From Bactericera cockerelli (lineage: Eukaryota > Arthropoda > Insecta > Hemiptera > Triozidae): a stretch of DNA of 64,000 bases. Made by a program: the position numbers and the translations under genes. Positions 1-11,200 of the stretch are shown here, one piece after another. The stretch spans positions 583,667 to 647,666 of the forward strand of contig CM044964.1 of the NCBI GenBank assembly GCA_024516035.1, written 5' to 3'. Each line of letters begins with the position of its first letter. Positions within the stretch are counted from its first letter, which is position 1. A model generated the notes under the pieces. That model had not been told where the DNA came from, made no database searches, and saw only the letters and a list, made by a program, of their open reading frames with translations.

Positions 1-456
1 GAATATTTTTTTTGTATAAAAATAAAGTAATAAATTTTAAATAGGTTTTTTTAACACATAGCCACACACAAATTTGGGTATAATTTTTTTTATAGAAATT
101 TGGAAAGAAAAAGAAAATAACTAATCTGTTTTAAACAACACAATTCAAATAAGACTCGTTAATATGATTATATTTTACAATAAGAGTGTTTATTATTAAA
201 AAATTGTCCCAAAAGTGTAAAATGCACTATCAAATTTCCACCATGTCACAAGACCTTGTACCAATGTATCACAATTATTTCCTAAGTAGGTATAATCTCT
301 ATATATAAAACTCAAAGTTGTGCATGTCTGGCTGACTATGTCCTCTTGGGGTTACAATACCAAACGGTACTCTCACTGAGAGTTCACCCCCCCTAAGCCA
401 CCTTCAACATACTAGAAAATTATCAAAATTAAAATATCTAATACAATTTTCAAGTG

Positions 457-645
457 CACTGGTAATCAAGTGGTTAATGCGCTAGTCAGATAATCAACCT
501 AGCGTAGGGTTCCGTTGTTTCAAATTTTTCATTATGGTTGTGACCACATAATAATAAGACTCTGAGGGTTAGGTTAGTAGAAAATGCTTTGAGCATAACC
601 TTTAACCTTACCTGGTGGTTACCTTCCAATTAAAAGTGTTATTAT
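457..645 (+). mobile_element. tRNA-like SINE (family G), copy 1
   Basis: The tRNA-like head has an A-box-like 'aagtggttaatgcgc' followed by 'agggttccgttg'. The tail contains 'gaccacataataataagac' and ends in a TTATTATT run. The same unit occurs at 2507, 3108, 50215(-), 52020(-) and 52395(-), so it is a dispersed SINE-like family. Confidence 0.65.
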
Positions 646-1797
646 TATTTTTATTGGGACACCGGCCATGAGAAAAAACCTTAATGGTGACAAAATGCCA
701 GGTTTTAGCTAGTATAGAAATAAAATAATGATATCCAATTATAAAATATGCTCATAACATGTACATAATCACAATAAAATAATAATACTATGTAAATTAA
801 AATATATTTCTTTTGTGAAACCAAAAATAACAAAGAAATAAACTAATAGCCAGCAGAAAATGAAGATGGGGCATGGAATACACCAGTTTTCATGAAATTG
901 CAAAAGTTAAGCAATGTCTAAAGTGGTGGAACATGGATTAGTGAATTTTATTATGTATTTGTAATCCTTCATGACAATTTACATACTTCTGTGGCTAATT
1001 AGAATTGCTGGGTTGTTTGCTTTGAGAATTATTACCAAAAAAGCATTGTTATACTTAAATTAAAACAAAATTGACTTAATTGTTAAGACTAGTGAAATTA
1101 TAAAACACAATATAGTGTGGAACACTTTTTTTTAATAGATATAAAATGAACACAAAATTTGAGGGGCTTCATAGTAATAAGGTGGTTTAGAAAGCTGAAT
1201 AGTTAATATTGTTATTAGAGACAGTGCACAGAAGATTGGCTAATTAATTTTGAGTCAAATAATCAGGAAGCATGTAAAAAAGTATACACTACATCATCTT
1301 TTTAGTGTGGCAGAAGCACGTACGAGTGAAAAATTCATTTTATAATAATATATGATGTATTGCATATCTAAATAAAATCCACAGAATGAAAATTTTCATT
1401 ATCTAGCACCATACATCAGATAATTCAGCTGTTTCCTTGCTTGACCCAGGACCTTTTTTAAGGTACAATTCCAAGTGAATTCAACAGACTGTCCAGTGTC
1501 CAGGAACAGTAGAGTGCAGAAAGTTCATTATTGTCCAAGTGCATGGAGTATTGTCCAATGAAGAATGTTATCCATCCCAGACAGCACAGTCAACTGGATG
1601 TATACCATACTGTTAGGTGGAAAAAGTCTACTTGCCCACCTGGAAATCAGCTGGAGATTTCCACCTTCCACCTGACCTCCACCTGGAAATCAACTGGAAA
1701 TGAACTGGAAAGTAACCCAACTTTTAACTGGAAGTCAGTTGCCCAAAGTCAACTGGATTTGTTCCACTTATTTCCAGCTACTTATAGCGCTCTCTAG

Positions 1798-2045
1798 TGG
1801 ATGGGTAGTAACTCACTACCACACAATGTTGACATACCTATTTACCTATACTGTACATTATACTACATAATAATCAAATGCTACGCTCTTGGTTTTGAGG
1901 TCGTGGGTTCGAATCCCATTATATGCATTTTTTTTGCAAATAATAATAATAATAATAGTAATAAAAATCTAGAAACAAATGTATATTAGGCATAAATTCA
2001 ATTTCAGTTATTTAATTTAGAGGCCATACATTCAAATCTCATGAA
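1798..2045 (+). repeat. tRNA-like B-box segment and AAT microsatellite
   Basis: The segment holds 'gtcgtgggttcgaatccca', a good tRNA B box, followed by an (AAT)n run near 1940. It is probably a SINE remnant. No gene is visible. Confidence 0.4.
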
Positions 2046-2506
2046 GAATATTTTTTTTGTATAAAAATAAAGTAATAAATTTTAAATAGGTTTTTTTAAC
2101 ACATACACACACACAAATTTGGGTATAATTTTTTTTTTTATAGAAATTTGGAAAGAAAAAGAAAATAACTAATCTGTTTTAAACAACACAATTCAAATAA
2201 GACTCTTTAACATGATTATATTTTACAATAAGAGTGTTTATTATTAATAAAAAAATTGTCACAAAAGTGTAAAATGCACTATTAAATTTCCACCATGTCA
2301 CAAGACCTTGTACCAATGTATCACAAGTACTTCCTAAGTAGGTATAATCTCTATTATATAATACTCAAAGTTGTGCATGTCTGGCTGACTATGTCCTCTT
2401 GGGGTTACAATACGAAACGGTACTTTCACTGAGAGTTCACCCCCCCTAAGCCACCTTCAACATACTAGAAAATTATCAAAATAAAAATATGTAATACAAT
2501 TTTCAA

Positions 2507-2692
2507 GTGCACTGGTAATCAAGTGGTTAACGTGCTAGTCAGATAATCCACTTAGCGTAGGGTTCCGTTGTTTCAATTTTTTCCTCATTATGGTTGTGAC
2601 CACATAATAATAAGACTCTGAGGGTTAGGTGGTAGAAAATGCTTTGAGCATAACCTGACCTGGTGGTTACCTTCCAATTAAAAATGTTATTA
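2507..2692 (+). mobile_element. tRNA-like SINE (family G), copy 2
   Basis: This copy is carried inside the duplicated 2-kb unit and has the same head and tail as the copy at 457. Confidence 0.65.
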
Positions 2693-3107
2693 TTATTTTC
2701 ATTAGGACACCGGCCATGAGAAAAAACCTTAATGGTGACAAAATGCCAGGTTTTAGCTAGTATAGAAATAAAATAATGATATCCAATTATAAAATATGCT
2801 CATACCATGTACATAATCACAATAAAATAATAATACTATGTAAATGAAAATATATTTCTTCAGTGAAACCAAAAATAACAAAGAAATAAACTAATAGCCA
2901 GCAGAAAATGATGATGAGGCATTGAATACACCAGTTTTTATGAAATAGCCAAAGTTAAGCAATGTCTAAAGTGGTGGAACATGGATTAGTGAATGTTATT
3001 ATGTATTTGTAATCCTTCATGACAATTTACATACTTCTGTGGCTAATTAGAATTGCTTCAACATACTAGAAAATTATCAAAATAAAAATATGTAATACAA
3101 TTTTCAA

Positions 3108-3293
3108 GTGCACTGGTAATCAAGTGGTTAACGTGCTAGTCAGATAATCCACTTAGCGTAGGGTTCCGTTGTTTCAATTTTTTCCTCATTATGGTTGTGA
3201 CCACATAATAATAAGACTCTGAGGGTTAGGTGGTAGAAAATGCTTTGAGCATAACCTGACCTGGTGGTTACCTTCCAATTAAAAATGTTATTA
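3108..3293 (+). mobile_element. tRNA-like SINE (family G), copy 3
   Basis: This copy was produced by the 601-bp internal duplication and matches copy 2. Confidence 0.65.
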
Positions 3294-4890
3294 TTATTTT
3301 CATTAGGACACCGGCCATGAGAAAAAACCTTAATGGTGACAAAATGCCAGGTTTTAGCTAGTATAGAAATAAAATAATGATATCCAATTATAAAATATGC
3401 TCATACCATGTACATAATCACAATAAAATAATAATACTATGTAAATGAAAATATATTTCTTCAGTGAAACCAAAAATAACAAAGAAATAAACTAATAGCC
3501 AGCAGAAAATGATGATGAGGCATTGAATACACCAGTTTTTATGAAATAGCCAAAGTTAAGCAATGTCTAAAGTGGTGGAACATGGATTAGTGAATGTTAT
3601 TATGTATTTGTAATCCTTCATGACAATTTACATACTTCTGTGGCTAATTAGAATTGCTGGGTTGTTTGCTTTGAGAATTATTACCAAAAAAGCATTTTTA
3701 TACTTAAATTAAAACAAAATTGACTTAATTGTTAAGACTAGTGAAATTATAAAACACAATAGTGTGGAACACTTTTTTTTAATAGATATAAAATGAACAC
3801 AAAATTTGAGGGGCTTCATAGTAATAAGGTGGTTTAGAAAGCTGAATAGTTAATATTATTATTAGAGACAGTGCACAGAAGATTGGCTAATTAATTTTGA
3901 GTCAAATAATCAGGAAGCATGTAAAAAAGTATACACTACATCATCTTTTTAGTGTGGCAGAAGCACATACGAGTGAAAAATTCATTTTATAATAAAATAT
4001 TATGTATTGCATATCTAAATAAAATCCACAGAATGAAAATTTTCATTATCTAGCACCATACATCAGATAATTCAGCTGTTTCCTTGCTTGACCCAGGACC
4101 TTTTTTAAGGTACAATTCCAAGTGAATTGATGGTGTTGAACCCCTGTGCTAGTTTGACTGTCCAGTGTCCAGGAACAGTAGAGTGCAGAAAGTTCATTAT
4201 TGTCCAAGTGCATGGAGTATTGTCCAATGAAGAATGTTATCCATTTTTAACTTTTTGTTGTCCTTTCCTTTTCTTCTGTCACGATTCACGATTTAGAATT
4301 TTAGACAAACCAAAGAACTCCTTCTGTGACATCTCAAAATCAAATATGGAGTTCAGTAAGAATTAACACTTTCTCGAAATCAAATTTGAAGTTCAGTTAG
4401 AATTAACACTTGCAGTAGTTATAAAAATGTTCAAAAACTAATTGAAATAGGTACCAATTATAAAAAGAATTAAAACAACTCACAATAATCGAGAATCACA
4501 AAAACGGAATTTGTCTAAAAAATTATTCAAAGATTAAAGATGGCGAATGCAACAAGAACACTCTCGGTAAAGTTCGTGTGAAACCCGAATCTATCCGAGA
4601 GCGCGTTTTAACTGAACTGGAGAAATGTGGAGCATCTCCAGCTGACTGGTCAACTGACTAAATTCTATTTATGTCCTAGCTGGAGAGATTCGTTATACTT
4701 CCAGCTGACTGCCCAGGTGACTGAGTCTAGATGGATTTTTGTTGGAAATATCCAGGTGGCTGGTCAACTGATTTAATCCATAATGGAAAAATCCAGCTGT
4801 CGGGACAGCTGGAGGTCCAGTTGACTTTATACACCTGGATATTTCCACCTTAAATCCAGACTGGAAGTCACCTGCCGTGCTGTCTGGGAA

Positions 4891-5032
4891 AGAAAAGTCC
4901 AAGTCCTCATGATGGTTGATCGCATATAGAAATATGTGGTTCAGGATGAGCCAACTTTGAAATAAAGTTGACTGGAGACCATCGCTGTAGCCGCTGTAGC
5001 CAAGCTGGCTACAACTGCACCAACAAGTAACA
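4891..5032 (+). repeat. Dispersed repeat next to Skeletor exon
   Basis: The sequence beginning 'aaagaaaagtccaagtcctc' is repeated at 49251-49388 with few differences. It ends just before the splice donor flank of the Skeletor exon at 5055. Function and class are not recognised. Confidence 0.7.
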
Positions 5033-5054
5033 ATGCACACTAAAGCTTACTCAC

Positions 5055-5244
5055 CTAATGGGCGACACGTTGCTGATGAAAGGCACGCACGTCTGGACGG
5101 GGGTCTTGGAGTTGAACTCGATCTTGACGGCGCCCCTCGGATAATAGTCGTGGAAGAGGGGCTCCCGCTGCGGGTCGAGACGCCCAATCGCCCAGATGAT
5201 GTGGTTCTCGCCCTCGGTTCTGAATTCTCTGTCGCCCAGGTCGT
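5055..5244 (-). CDS. Skeletor: Skeletor exon f
   Basis: The exon follows 'cgcccattccag' and ends at GTGAGT; it is 190 nt. It encodes YDLGDREFRTEGENHIIWAI (first codon shared with exon e) then GRLDPQREPLFHDYYPRG and TCVPFISNVSP. It is GC-rich compared with its surroundings, as expected for a conserved exon. The acceptor with the first exon bases is repeated four more times upstream (5245-5668). It ends in phase 2; the next exon is not in this window. Confidence 0.88.
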
Positions 5245-8200
5245 CTGGAATGGGCGAAATGAAATTATGTTGAAACTGGCGGAATGAAGCAAAAAAAAAA
5301 GAAAAAAAAAACCCAGGTCGTCTGAAACGGGCGAAACGGAACAGTGTGGAAAATAGACGAAATCAAATTATGTTGAAACTGGCAGAATGAAGAAAATAAA
5401 AACCCCCAGGTCGTCTGAAACGGGCGAAACGGAACAGTGTTGAAAATAGGCGAAATCAAATGATGTTGAAACTGGCGGAATGAAGCAAAAAAAAACCCAG
5501 GTCGTCTGGAATGGGCGAAACGGAACAGTGTTGAAAATAGGCAAAATGAAATTATGTTGAAACTGGCGGAATGAAGCAAAAAAAACCCAGGTCGTCTGAA
5601 ACGGGCGAAACGGAACAGTGTTGAAAATAGGCAAAATCAAATTATGTTGAAACTGGCGGAATGAAGCAAAAAAAAAAATTGTTCTTGTATCATTGCTCAA
5701 TCTTTTTGTTTTTACTTTCCTTATCCTATAATAAGGAAAGTATTGTATTCGTCGAAAATTTGACCTACCCAGTTTTTCACATTTCTGGACGAATCATAGC
5801 CTCAGGATACCAAAAAAGTTGTTTTCAGCCATTGGTCCGTGCGTCTGTCTGTCTGTCTGTCTGTCTGTCTGTGTGTGTGTGTGTGTGTGTGTGTAAACAG
5901 GATATCTCAAGAACGGTAAGAGCTAGAGACTTGAAATTTGGTATGCAAATTAGTTTTATACACGAGACGAACCACGAAACTTTTGGTTGAAATCGGACGC
6001 AAGATGCGGCCGCAGGGCCGCAAATATTGGCCGCAACCGCCGCTTCTTTGAATTGGTTAAAGATACAAAAAAAATTAGAGAACAACATTTTCTCGGATTA
6101 AAAAAATAATAGGGGTCTATTCTTATCATTTTTTTGATATCTTGAACTTTTTGGAACCCGGCCCCAATTTACCGGTATTTTGGGGGGACCCGCTTGGACT
6201 AACTTTTTTATTATTAACCCTAGATGGGGGTTGCGACATATCAAATCCAATGATTTTAAGGTGCTGATTACGAATTTGGCACTGATTTTTAAGTATCCGT
6301 AACCGTTGAGTCACCAGTGGCGGAATTCGACTTCTTTTTGGGGGATAAGGAAAGTCGTGTGATGTTTACACCAGATTTTTCTTTATAGTGTCATTGTATT
6401 TTACTGTATATATTTTTGTTCTACCTAATAAAGCTTACTATAATAATAACAATAATAATGAAACGATGTCAAACCTACCTAAATCAAATGGTATCATATT
6501 TAATGTAGATGAAACGATTTCAAAACTGCTGAAATTGAACGATGTCCAGACAAGCAAAATTAAATGATGTTAAAAATGACGAAATTTATTTATTTAGACT
6601 GTTGCCTCAAAAGAGGGAGGCCCATTACGCTAACAGTTTGAAAGAAAAGAAAATCTGAAAAGGGATCTGACTGCTGATTCGGGTATGGTCTATCTCTCCT
6701 ACCAGCTCATCCTTACACAGTTACACACCTTATAGCTTATAGGTAAGAGAAAGTAATGTACCTTATCTTCTTCTTTTACTCTGTATTATCCCGCTCAGGC
6801 AGGGTCGACATTGTTCAACCTCATGGTTTAGCTTGGTTGGTTTTGGCACATTTTTTTACGGCTGGATGCCGTTCCTAACGCCAACGATTCTATTTGATTT
6901 AACAACCTGGATTAGGACGGGGGTTTTACCCTCCATTCGCTGGGAATCGTACCAGCTACCCACATTAACCTCACCCAGCCTGGGTAGGGCCGGAAATGTC
7001 AGCCTCACATGTACGGAGGGAACAGAATTCTCTGTGTTAAAAGTCTGCTCCGACCGGGGATCGAACTCAGGATCTCTGGACTACGGGCAGAAATGGAATA
7101 GAAATGTATATGGAAATAAATAAAGATACTTATTATTATTATTATCACAATCGTTAAGCCACGGATGCTGGTTAAAGTAATATTATAGGTACGTAATAAT
7201 AATAATAATAATAAATGCCCGCAGCACGGGTGTATATTTACGAGCCTAGCTCTATTTACAAACAGAATAGAAAGTAATACAACTTACAAGGGATCAGGGT
7301 TCTCCTGTAGGTGATTACATTCAGCCCATTCTCCCTGACTGCTGTGTGGATCTGGTTGTTGTCTATCCCTCCCACCAGCTCATCCTTACACACGCCTTTG
7401 TACTGACCCAGTACTTTCACGCACTGGGGGAAATAATAGGTGGTTTTTAGAATATATGTCAACCACAAAAAACTACCGTTAAAAAAAGGGCCAAGTTCCA
7501 GAACTCCTATCCAAAAAGGTTTCGCCAATGAATGCAGTGATATCTTGTTTGCGGCCAAGTTATCTTGGTACTAAACTATTTCTTTTATTAAAAGCCGTTT
7601 TCTGAGTTCCTCATTTTGTATGTTTTCAACTGCAAACTATCCTCTAACTTGGCCAGTTTCGAACCTTGTGATGGTTATATTGTTATTCTGTACCTATACA
7701 TATAGTCGTAATATTCCATACAACCGATGGCATAATACTGGCCAAGTCAGGGGATAGTTTGCAGTTAAAAACATACAAAATGAGGAACTCAGAAAACGGT
7801 TTTTAATAAAAGAAATAGTTTAGTACCAAGATAACTTGGCCGCAAACAAGATATCACTGCATTCATTGGCGAAACCTTTTTGGATAGGAGTTCTGGAACT
7901 TGGCCCTTTTTTTAACGGTAGTTTTTTGTGGGATATCATTACTTTTTGTAAATGGTTCCTTTCACAGCACATTTCATTATTTTTTATTAAAAAATTCAGG
8001 ATTCTTCAGTTTAATATGCTCCCTAAAACGACACCGTTTAGCAGCAGAAATAGTGCGAAAGTGCCGGTTTTCAGATTTTTCCCTGTACTTTTACAATAAA
8101 CCCTACCATCATGCAAAATTTCAGCTTTCTAGGTATTAGGGAAGTGCCTCATAATTTAGATCCATAATCGATTATATATTTCCTCCCTGAAACGACACCG

Positions 8201-11200
8201 TTTTACACCATGATAAGTGAAAAAGTTCCGGTTTTCAGATTTTTCCCAGTACTTTTACAATAAACCGTACCAGTATGCAAAATTTCAGCTTTTTAGGTAG
8301 TAGGGAAGTGCCTCATAATTTATATACATAATATAGTATATTTCCTCCCTAAAACGACACCGTTCAACAGTTTTCAGAACTTTTTCAAAATTTTCCCTGT
8401 ACTTTTACAATAAACCCTACCATCATGCAAAATTTCAGCTTTCTAGGTAGTCGGGAAGTGCTTCATAATTTAGATCCATAATCGATTATATATTTTCTCC
8501 CTAAAACGACACCGTTTTACACCATGATAAGTGAAAAAGTTCCGGTTTTCAGATTTTTCCCAGTACTTTTACAATAAACCCTACCAGTATGCAAAATTTC
8601 AGCTTTCTAGGTAGTCGGGAAGTGCCTCATAATTTTGATGATCTGTCAGTCAGTCAGTCAGTCAATCAGTCAGTCAGTATCAAAATCGCAAATTTCAAAA
8701 TTACATTCCTCTGAAAGTTTTTTGCATAGAGTCTTGAAATTTTCAATGTCTTTTTAATGATATTAGGACAATCTCTGTTCCAAATTTCATATCTCTATGA
8801 TCAATTGAACCGAAGATATGAGGGTGTGAAAAACCGGGTGAATCGGTTCGTGTAAAGATACACTGCCGTGCTTGCTGGAACTTGGCCTGGCGCACTGCCG
8901 TGCGCTCAGATTAGAATTGTAGATAGGGTGACCATGTTTTATACATTTCTCAAGATGTCAAATAAACAATATATTATAAAATCTATAAAAAATTTAAAAA
9001 ATAAAAAAATATATAAAAAATTTCAATAAATATATTATGTCTGTGGTATTTTATCTAATATTTTAATTTTATATTTGTACAAAAAAACATCATGTAAATA
9101 AACCTTATAATAAGGCTCTATATTTTCAAATAAATAAATAATGGTGTAGTCTGGCTGGGGGACTACAAACAGGGAGTAGACCAGCATTGGCTTGGTTCTG
9201 GGGGCCCTTGAAAATTATTAGCCTCCTTGTAAAGACAGTGGTAGAAGTGCTGAGTCATTCCTCCATTGTCTGGCTACTGGCTACCATCGTTCACGATAAC
9301 GCCACCCTATGATGATGATTGTTTGTGATTAATTTTGTAAATATTTCAATAAATATATTCAAAAGTACTTTGAGAAAGAAGAAAAAAAAACATATATCCT
9401 AACTAAAGGGCGGGGTTAAGATATCATATTTGTGATTCAGGTTGGAATTAATAGACGTTTATGTAATACCTCTGTGGCGCTAAGTCAAGGATTGCGTACT
9501 GTGTAAGATAGGGAAAATCTACACTTACCAACGACTTAAGTTATTAATGTTGTCTATTAATTCCGCCCTTACACAAATATGATAAATTAAGGGCGGAATT
9601 AATAGACGTTTTTGTAATACCTCTGTGGCGATAAGTCAAGGATTGCGTACTGTGTAAGATAGGGAAAATCGACACTTACCAACGACTTAAGTTATTTTTT
9701 TATTTATTTTTTTACACTTTATTTATTTTTACAAAACAATCATCAACAAGGAAAACAATAATTTAAAAAAAAACTTAGAAATATGTACAGAAATAATAAT
9801 AATAAAGATCAATATTAATTACAATTGTTTTGTAACCCGGGGCGAAGTTAATGCCTTAGGCATTCTCTGCCACTTAACCCCGGTTATTGATGTTGTCACC
9901 TCTTCCAATGTCCATCCAGCGTCTCTAACACCTTTAGACCTGTGGTTGAATCCAGTGGAGGTGGCAAGATTCCTAGAATTCCAAATTCAGAGTGACGAGA
10001 CTACATAGTTGATGATTTTTTTTTTTTTTTTTTTTTTCTAAAGATGAGTGTTTCACAGCCGTTTTATTTCGTAGCCATGAAACAGGAGCTACTGTAGACG
10101 CTTTTGGTCTGTGCTGTAGCTTGCCCATTCCGTAGTATGCCCCCCTCTGATGGGCGAGAAGTGACACAATACTTCCCATTTAGGTGCTGGGTCAACACGA
10201 GCGCACCGGAAGGTATCCCTTACAAACAATTGTAATTTAATTAAGAATACAAATTTTTGTCGGCACGGGGGATCGAACCCGGGACCTTCCGCATGGCAAG
10301 CGAGTGCTTAACCACTGAGCTATATGTAGCTATAATAATATATGTCCTAACTAAAGGGCGGGGTTATTGCCTGTGGCAATCTCTTCCACCCAACCCTTAA
10401 GTTAAGTTTCTACTTAAGCCTGAACATGAGTTTCAACTCACCGGGGAGCGGGCGGTGATGTTGTAGTCCAGAGCAAAGCCTCTGAACCCATCCATGTAGG
10501 CGACAGCCACATCCGCGCCCAGCATCTCCGCTTTCTCTCTCGTCCCACTCAGACCGAAAGCCATGTAGGACTGCTCATCTGGAAAAATTGAAAGAAAATA
10601 AGCAAAGCAATGATAAAAACTGAAGGTGAGTTTTTCACTCAAAATACCTAAGACAAAACAAAAAGATAAGTGTTTCACAGTCGGTTATTGCTCAAGTAAA
10701 GAGGCCCCAGAGACAGCAAAACACATTCTCTGTGAATGTGGAGCAGCCTCACACGCTTGACCGAAGTACTTTTCAAGGCTGATTCTAACACCTAAAAAAA
10801 AGCTACCGAAATCAGTCCTAAAAGAACCTTAAGCTACATTAATAGCTTTGATCTCTTTTAGAGTTACAGGGGCATATCACAAAAAATCTATTTAAGGTCG
10901 CTGTGACAAATAGCTTTCGTAGCCGACAGCCCTACATATACCAATACCAATACAGTCGTTTTTATTTCGTAGAGAGCTACTGTAGACGCTTGTGGTCTGT
11001 GTTGTAGCCAACCCATCCCGTAGTATGCCTCCCCTCTGATGGGCGAGAAGTAACCACAATACTTCCCAATTAGGTGCTGGGTCTTAAGCCAGCCTCACAT
11101 GTTCGGAGTGAACAGAATTTTCTGTGCGAAAAGTCTGCTCCAACCGGCAATCGAACTCAGGATCTCTGGACTAAGTGCAGTAGTCACAACCGTTACGCCA

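Larger units (their letters stand above)
2456..3657. repeat. 601-bp direct duplication
   Basis: The segment starting near 2456 (…catactagaaaattatc) is repeated head to tail from 3057 with essentially no differences by eye. It lies inside the second copy of the 2-kb duplication and carries one SINE copy in each unit. The near identity suggests a very recent duplication or an assembly artefact. Confidence 0.9.
1..4239. repeat. 2,045-bp tandem duplication
   Basis: Bases 1-1577 recur almost unchanged from 2046 onward, an offset of 2045. Small indels separate the copies; for example about 30 bp near 1479 is missing from copy 1. Copy 2 also carries an internal 601-bp duplication. The similarity stops at about 4239, exactly where copy 1 meets the CCCAGACAGCAC terminus at 1578. 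No convincing protein is encoded; the short ORFs are not conserved between copies. Confidence 0.9.
1578..4890. mobile_element. DNA transposon-like element with CCCAGACAGCAC ends
   Basis: The left end at 1578 reads CCCAGACAGCAC and the right end near 4890 is its reverse complement. Both ends carry many subterminal copies of a CTGGAAATC / AACTGGA-type motif (1590-1775 and 4605-4875), as in some long-TIR DNA transposons. The right boundary is supported because the flanking repeat from 4891 also occurs without this element at 49251. No transposase is seen. The left and right ends may belong to different copies, because the DNA left of 1578 duplicates the interior; no target duplication was found. 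Confidence 0.55.
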
